Under the pieces are notes generated by a model, which was not told where the DNA came from, made no database searches, and saw nothing but the letters and a program-made list of their open reading frames with translations. Positions 31,931 to 35,330 of a stretch of 35,330 nucleotides of DNA are shown piece after piece. The stretch comes from Actinomadura sp. CNU-125. Its GTDB lineage: Bacteria > Actinomycetota > Actinomycetes > Streptosporangiales > Streptosporangiaceae. The translations under genes and the position numbers were made by a program. Each line of letters begins with the position of its first letter. Positions within the stretch are counted from its first letter, which is position 1. The stretch is from assembly GCF_001942465.1 (NCBI RefSeq), contig NZ_MKJY01000580.1:1-35330 (forward strand), read 5' to 3'.

Positions 31931-32854
31931 TCAGCGGGTGCGGAGGTCCGCCACGACCTGTGCGAAGAGCGGACCGAGACCGCCCGCGTCCCGGCGGCAG
32001 TCGAGGAACACGAAGTGCCGGGCGCCGGCGTCCATGTACGCGCGGACGCGTGCCGCCACCTCGCCCGGCTCTCCCGACGCGGTCACGGCGCCGACCAGCC
32101 CGTCGAAGTCCCGGCGGTAGGTCCCCCCGAGGAACGCGGCGGCGTCCCGGCGGGCGCGGTGCCGGTCGGCGCGGACCGAGACCGGCAGGTAGAGCGCCCA
32201 GACGAAGTCGCTCAGGTCGCGGCCCGCCGCCCGCGCCGTCCGGGTGATCTCCTCGACGGACTCCCGGTAACGGCGCGGCGAGTACATGTACGGCATCCAG
32301 CCGTCGCCCAGCGTCGCCGCGCGGCGCATCGCCGCCCGTCCCCGGCCCGCGACGATGATCGGCGGCCCCGGCGACTGCGCCGGTGCCGGGTGCACGACCA
32401 CGTCGGACATCGGATAGTGCGCCCCGGAATGGGTGACCGGCTCGGCCGCCCACAGCCGCCGGATCAACGGCAGCGCCTCGTCCACCCGCGCACCGCGCTG
32501 GTGCGGCGGCACCTGGCAGGCCGAGAACTCCTGGGCGTACTCGCCGCCCACTCCGACCCCGAGGGCGAGCCTGCCGCCCGCCGCGCGGTCGAGGTCGGCG
32601 GCCTGCTTCGCGATCAGCGCCGGTGGATACAGCGGCAGCGGCACGACGGCCGTGCCCAGGACGGCGCTCCGGGACTGCTCGACCAGGCGGGCCAGCCACG
32701 CCATCGGCTCGGGGCTCGGATTGACCGAGGCGATGTGACCGCCCACCCACAGCGAGTCGGCGCCGAGTTCCTCCGCGGCCCGGACGCCCGCGGCGTCCGG
32801 CGGCGCCACGCACCCGAAACTGACGGGCCTGCGGAACATTTCGCGAGCGTTCAT
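31931..32854 (-). CDS. LLM-class F420-dependent-type oxidoreductase
   Basis: The 307-residue protein has the luciferase-like fold signature: GADSLWVGGHIASV, GTAVVPLPLYPPALIAKQAADL, GGRLALGVGVGGEY and an IIVAGRGRAAMRRAATLGDGW phosphate-binding segment. It probably uses F420 or FMN. The ATG at 32854 has a poor ribosome site. An internal start at 32839 is possible. It is transcribed toward the CoA-transferase operon with 163 bp between, so it may be a separate unit. Specific substrate unknown. Confidence 0.85.
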   Translation of the reverse strand: MNAREMFRRPVSFGCVAPPDAAGVRAAEELGADSLWVGGHIASVNPSPEPMAWLARLVEQSRSAVLGTAVVPLPLYPPALIAKQAADLDRAAGGRLALGVGVGGEYAQEFSACQVPPHQRGARVDEALPLIRRLWAAEPVTHSGAHYPMSDVVVHPAPAQSPGPPIIVAGRGRAAMRRAATLGDGWMPYMYSPRRYRESVEEITRTARAAGRDLSDFVWALYLPVSVRADRHRARRDAAAFLGGTYRRDFDGLVGAVTASGEPGEVAARVRAYMDAGARHFVFLDCRRDAGGLGPLFAQVVADLRTR

Positions 32855-32960
32855 CGGTCACCCCGCCGCGAGACGAGCCCGCTCCGGTCTCTGGTCAGAT
32901 CACCGAGCCGATGTTACCTTCCATTTCAGATTTCCAAAAATATGGATCCGAGGAGCGCCC

Positions 32961-34025
32961 ATGTCCTCACCCACCCGCACCCCGCCGCCCGCGCCGCCCG
33001 CACTCGACGACGTCCTGGCGCCGGACTGGCTCGACGCGGCGCTCGGCCACCGCTTCCCGGGCGTCCGGATCAGCAAGGTCACGCCCGGTCCCGTGGTCAG
33101 CCGCATCTCGACCAACGCCCGCTTCAGGATCGAGTGCGAGGCCGGTCTCCCCGAAGGGCTGTCCCCGGACCTGTGCGTCAAGGGCTACTTCTCGGAGGCG
33201 GGCTGGCCGGGACGCCGCACCGGCGTGTTCGAGGTCTCCTTCTACCGCGACCTGGCGGCCCGCAGCGGTGTGCGCACCCTGCGCAGCGTGTACGCCGGCA
33301 TCGATCCCGAGACCGGCCACGGCGTGGTCATCACCGAGGACGTCGTCGCCCAGGGCGCGACCTTCCTCGACGCCACCAGCGACTACACGCCCGAGCAGGC
33401 GGCCGAGAGCCTCGCGCAGCTCGCCACGCTCCACGCCGCGACCTGGGGCGATCCGGCGATCGGCGCCGCCGGCTGGCTGGCGCCGCGGCTCGGCGCCACC
33501 CTCGCGGGCCGGGGCGTCAAGGAGATCCGGGGCAACTTCGAGAGCGACATCGGCGCGGGCGTGCCCGAGGGCGTCCGCGACCCCGAACGGCTCGTCGCGG
33601 CGTACCGCGCGCTGGCCGAGCAGACCGCGGCCGAGTCGCCCTGGACCGTGGTCCACGGCGACGCCCACGTCGGCAACCTCTACCTCGACGGCGAGGGGCG
33701 CCCTTCGTTCCTCGACTGGCAACTGGTGCAGCGCGGCCCCTGGTACATCGACGTCGGATACCACCTCGCGTCCACGCTCACCGTCGAAGACCGGCGGCGG
33801 CACGAGCGGGACCTGCTCCGCCACTACCTGGACCGGCTGCGCGCCGCCGGGGTCGAGGCGCCGTCGTGGGACGACGCGTGGCTCGGCATGCGCCGCGGCA
33901 TCGTCCACGGCTTCTTCCTCTGGGGCGTCACCCTGAAGGTCGCCCCCATCGTGACCACCGAACTCCAGCACCGCCTCGGCACCGCGGCCGACGACCACGA
34001 CTGTTTCGCCGCTGTCGGCCGCTGA
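32961..34025 (+). CDS. Aminoglycoside phosphotransferase (APH)/choline-kinase-like protein
   Basis: The 354-residue protein has the kinase-like catalytic loop VVHGDAHVGNLYLD and the metal-binding FLDWQLVQRGPWYIDVGYHL. Such homologues in fatty-acid or steroid catabolic clusters (FadE36-type) are of unknown function and are rarely drug-resistance enzymes. The ATG at 32961 has GAGGAG 5 nt upstream. It is divergent from the LLM gene across an AT-rich 106-bp gap (ATTTCAGATTTCCAAAAATATGG). It converges on the ArsR gene with the stops close or overlapping. Confidence 0.85.
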   Translation: MSSPTRTPPPAPPALDDVLAPDWLDAALGHRFPGVRISKVTPGPVVSRISTNARFRIECEAGLPEGLSPDLCVKGYFSEAGWPGRRTGVFEVSFYRDLAARSGVRTLRSVYAGIDPETGHGVVITEDVVAQGATFLDATSDYTPEQAAESLAQLATLHAATWGDPAIGAAGWLAPRLGATLAGRGVKEIRGNFESDIGAGVPEGVRDPERLVAAYRALAEQTAAESPWTVVHGDAHVGNLYLDGEGRPSFLDWQLVQRGPWYIDVGYHLASTLTVEDRRRHERDLLRHYLDRLRAAGVEAPSWDDAWLGMRRGIVHGFFLWGVTLKVAPIVTTELQHRLGTAADDHDCFAAVGR

Positions 34026-34408
34026 AACTCCGGAATCACCAGGTGACCATGGGCGCGGGACGCGCGCGGCGCCGCCGGTCCCCGGGTGACGGGACGGTCG
34101 TGCGGCGGAACCGCACCGGCCGCTCCGGGATCGGGGGCGAGGGCCGCGAGATCGTCCATGACCCCGCCGAGCGCCTCCCGCCGCAGCGAGTAAAAGGAGA
34201 GCCGACCGCGTTTGTGCACGTCGATGATCCCGGCCCGCCTGAGGATCTTGGTGTGGTAGGAGATGGTCGGTTTCGACACGGGGAGCGTCTCATCGAGGGC
34301 GCCGCACGCCAGCCGGTGCTCCGCGGCGATCCGCCGGACGATGTCCAGGCGCACCGGGTCCCCCAGTGCCCTGAAGATCTCCGCCGAGTCGGCGGTATGC
34401 CGAACCAC
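33824..34408 (-). CDS. ArsR-family transcriptional regulator, C-terminus uncertain
   Basis: The N-terminal 80 residues are a clear ArsR winged helix (AEIFRALGDPVRLDIVRRIA, LPVSKPTISYHTKILRRAGI, RGRLSFYSLR). No obvious metal-binding Cys pair is seen. I chose the GTG at 34408 because GGAGGTGG lies 7 nt upstream, rather than an in-frame ATG at 34441. The frame runs on 200 bp into the opposite-strand phosphotransferase, giving a Ser/Arg-rich tail that looks non-coding. A one-base shift would end the protein at 34036, near the convergent stop and at a normal size of about 120 residues. A frameshift is suspected but not proven. Confidence 0.7.
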   Translation of the reverse strand: MVRHTADSAEIFRALGDPVRLDIVRRIAAEHRLACGALDETLPVSKPTISYHTKILRRAGIIDVHKRGRLSFYSLRREALGGVMDDLAALAPDPGAAGAVPPHDRPVTRGPAAPRASRAHGHLVIPEFQRPTAAKQSWSSAAVPRRCWSSVVTMGATFRVTPQRKKPWTMPRRMPSHASSHDGASTPAARSRSR

Positions 34409-34531
34409 GGCACCCACCTCCAATACTTTGGCGTCCATCAATCTATCTCATTCGGGCCTCACGGACCCGTCACGCCCGCGGGCCGGGCCCTCCCCCGGCC
34501 CGGCCGCACCGGGAGGGCCGCCCGCCGAGCC

Positions 34532-34564
34532 TTGACACCGTTCGACTGTTACCACAGCATCGAA
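34532..34564 (+). promoter_or_regulatory. -35-like TTGACA with overlapping inverted repeat
   Basis: TTGACA at 34532-34537 is followed by an interrupted inverted repeat: TTCGA (34541-34545), CTGT, TACC, ACAG, then TCGAA (34560-34564). The arms pair with a two-base offset. It lies between the divergent ArsR and SMP-30 genes, so it is a good candidate for an ArsR operator acting on the plus-strand genes. I find no good -10. Confidence 0.4.
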
Positions 34565-34631
34565 TCTCCCGCGCGCGCCGCCGGTGCGGTGGCCGGTGCG
34601 GCGTGCACCCGAGAGAGCGGAGGACCATCGG

Positions 34632-35204
34632 ATGACGGCGCTGGAACCGGGCGGCGGCGACCCGAAACTCCTCGCGGACGGTTTCGTGTTCACCGAAGGG
34701 CCGCGCTGGCACGCCGGCGAACTGTGGTTCTCGGACATGCACGGCGAAGCCGTCTACACGACGACGCCGGACGGCGAGACCACGCTCAAGCTCGAGACAC
34801 CGGGGCAGAAGCCGTCCGGGGGCGGGTGCTGATCGTGGCCGAGTCCACGGCCAAGCGGTTCACCGCGTTCGACATCGGCGACCACGGGGAACTCGGCGGG
34901 CGGCGCGTCGTCGCGGCCACCCCGGACGCCGCACCGGACGGGATCGCCCTGGACGCCGAGGGCGCCGTCTGGGCGGCCTTCGCCGCTCGCCCGCGAGTTC
35001 CGCCGCGTCCTGCCGGGCGGCGAGGTCACCGACCGCGTCTCCGCCGGCGGCAAGATGGCGGTCGCCTGCGCGCTCGGCGGCGCCGACCGGCGGCCCCTGT
35101 TCCTGCTGTCCGCCGACGGCTGGGACGCCGCGCAGCTCGCCGGGGCGCGCACCTCCGCCATCGCGACCGTCCGCGTCACCGTGCCCGGCGCGGGCCTCCC
35201 CTGA
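34632..35204 (+). pseudogene. SMP-30/gluconolactonase-family remnant, internally deleted and frameshifted
   Basis: The N-terminus (LLADGFVFTEGPRWHAGELW, FSDMHGEAVY) and the C-terminal half (RVLIVAESTAKRFTAFDIGD, APDGIALDAEGAVWAA, then AREFRRVLPGGEVTDRVSAG and RVTVPGAGLP) are from an SMP-30 beta-propeller lactonase. Three frames are needed. Near 34810 the sequence jumps from PSG to RVLIVAES, skipping about 90 residues present in typical members of about 290. Near 34990 one T is inserted (GCC-TCG-CCG becoming GCC-TTC-GCC). The ATG at 34632 has GAGAGCGGAGG upstream. It lies 49 bp before an enoyl-CoA hydratase start. Confidence 0.78.
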
Positions 35205-35253
35205 TGGGCGGGCGGCGCCGCCCCGCAGACGACCGGCAGACAAGGAGACAGCA

Positions 35254-35330
35254 ATGGACCAGATCCTGTACGAGGCCGCCGACGGCGTCGCGGTCATCAC
35301 GCTGAACCGTCCCGAGGCGGCCAACGCCCA
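35254..35330 (+). CDS. Enoyl-CoA hydratase/isomerase family protein, 5' end only
   Basis: ATG at 35254 follows AAGGAG at 35242-35247. The 25 visible residues (MDQILYEAADGVAVITLNRP, then EAANA) are the conserved start of the crotonase fold, which hydrates or isomerises enoyl-CoA intermediates. The gene runs off the window. It is the second plus-strand gene after the ArsR promoter and agrees with the acyl-CoA catabolism of the neighbourhood. Confidence 0.9.
   Translation, partial: MDQILYEAADGVAVITLNRPEAANA

Noticed and set aside
31868..35305. A giant 1145-residue open frame on the plus strand
   Set aside because: It is a shadow of the LLM, phosphotransferase and SMP-30 genes. Its translation is Arg/Pro-rich and has no family features.

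Overview
The window is very G+C-rich actinobacterial DNA. Codons are strongly GC3-biased and GTG starts are common. F420-type oxidoreductases, 3Fe-4S ferredoxin/P450 pairs, many TetR regulators and DosR-like boxes all point to a soil actinomycete. A member of the Streptosporangiales/Thermomonosporaceae (Actinomadura-like) is my best guess, by gene content only. I see no rRNA, tRNA, CRISPR array or insertion sequence. Region 1 (1-5885) is an anaerobic/nitrogen-redox block. It holds the end of narH, then narJ and narI on the plus strand. Convergent to them is a minus-strand run: Acg-like nitroreductase, nitronate monooxygenase-like protein, radical SAM protein and pyridoxamine-oxidase-fold protein. 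Two identical 14-bp DosR/DevR-type palindromes (GGGAC-GAAG-GTCCC) precede the nitroreductase and the oxidase-fold gene. This suggests hypoxia control of the block. Region 2 (5886-9908) has a SnoaL-like protein and a DapB-N-like dehydrogenase, a divergent TetR gene with two copies of a TGACC-NN-GGTCA operator, a PucR-type regulator, and a non-coding stretch with a long, nearly perfect hairpin. Region 3 (9909-13920) has two drug-efflux modules back to back: TetR plus a 14-TM DHA2 exporter on the minus strand, and a small leaderless ORF plus a second MFS exporter on the plus strand. The second exporter is interrupted by an in-frame TGA where a tryptophan is expected. Region 4 (13954-20959) is acyl-CoA and redox metabolism: a two-hotdog thioesterase coupled to an SDR, a divergent acyl-CoA synthetase, an amidohydrolase, a TetR regulator and an F420-type LLM oxidoreductase. 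Region 5 (20102-31767) is an apparent 12-gene minus-strand operon with several 4-nt overlaps. In transcription order it encodes a class III CoA-transferase, a DUF35 OB/zinc protein, an Ltp-type thiolase/aldolase homologue, an aldehyde dehydrogenase, an amidohydrolase, a 3Fe-4S ferredoxin, an SDR, a cytochrome P450, a DDN-family protein, a TetR regulator, an acyl-CoA synthetase and the LLM oxidoreductase. This is the toolkit for oxidative degradation of a lipophilic carboxylic acid (steroid, terpenoid or alkyl-aromatic) through CoA esters. The substrate cannot be read from sequence. Region 6 (31931-35330) has a second LLM oxidoreductase, a phosphotransferase, a convergent ArsR regulator, a decayed SMP-30 gene and the start of an enoyl-CoA hydratase gene. 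Several genes carry single-base frameshifts, mostly consistent with G or C homopolymer contraction: the radical SAM gene (two), the nitronate monooxygenase gene, the acyl-CoA synthetase at 22.4 kb, and possibly ArsR. These may be sequencing errors rather than decay. The SMP-30 gene appears to have also lost an internal block, so it is a better candidate for a true pseudogene.
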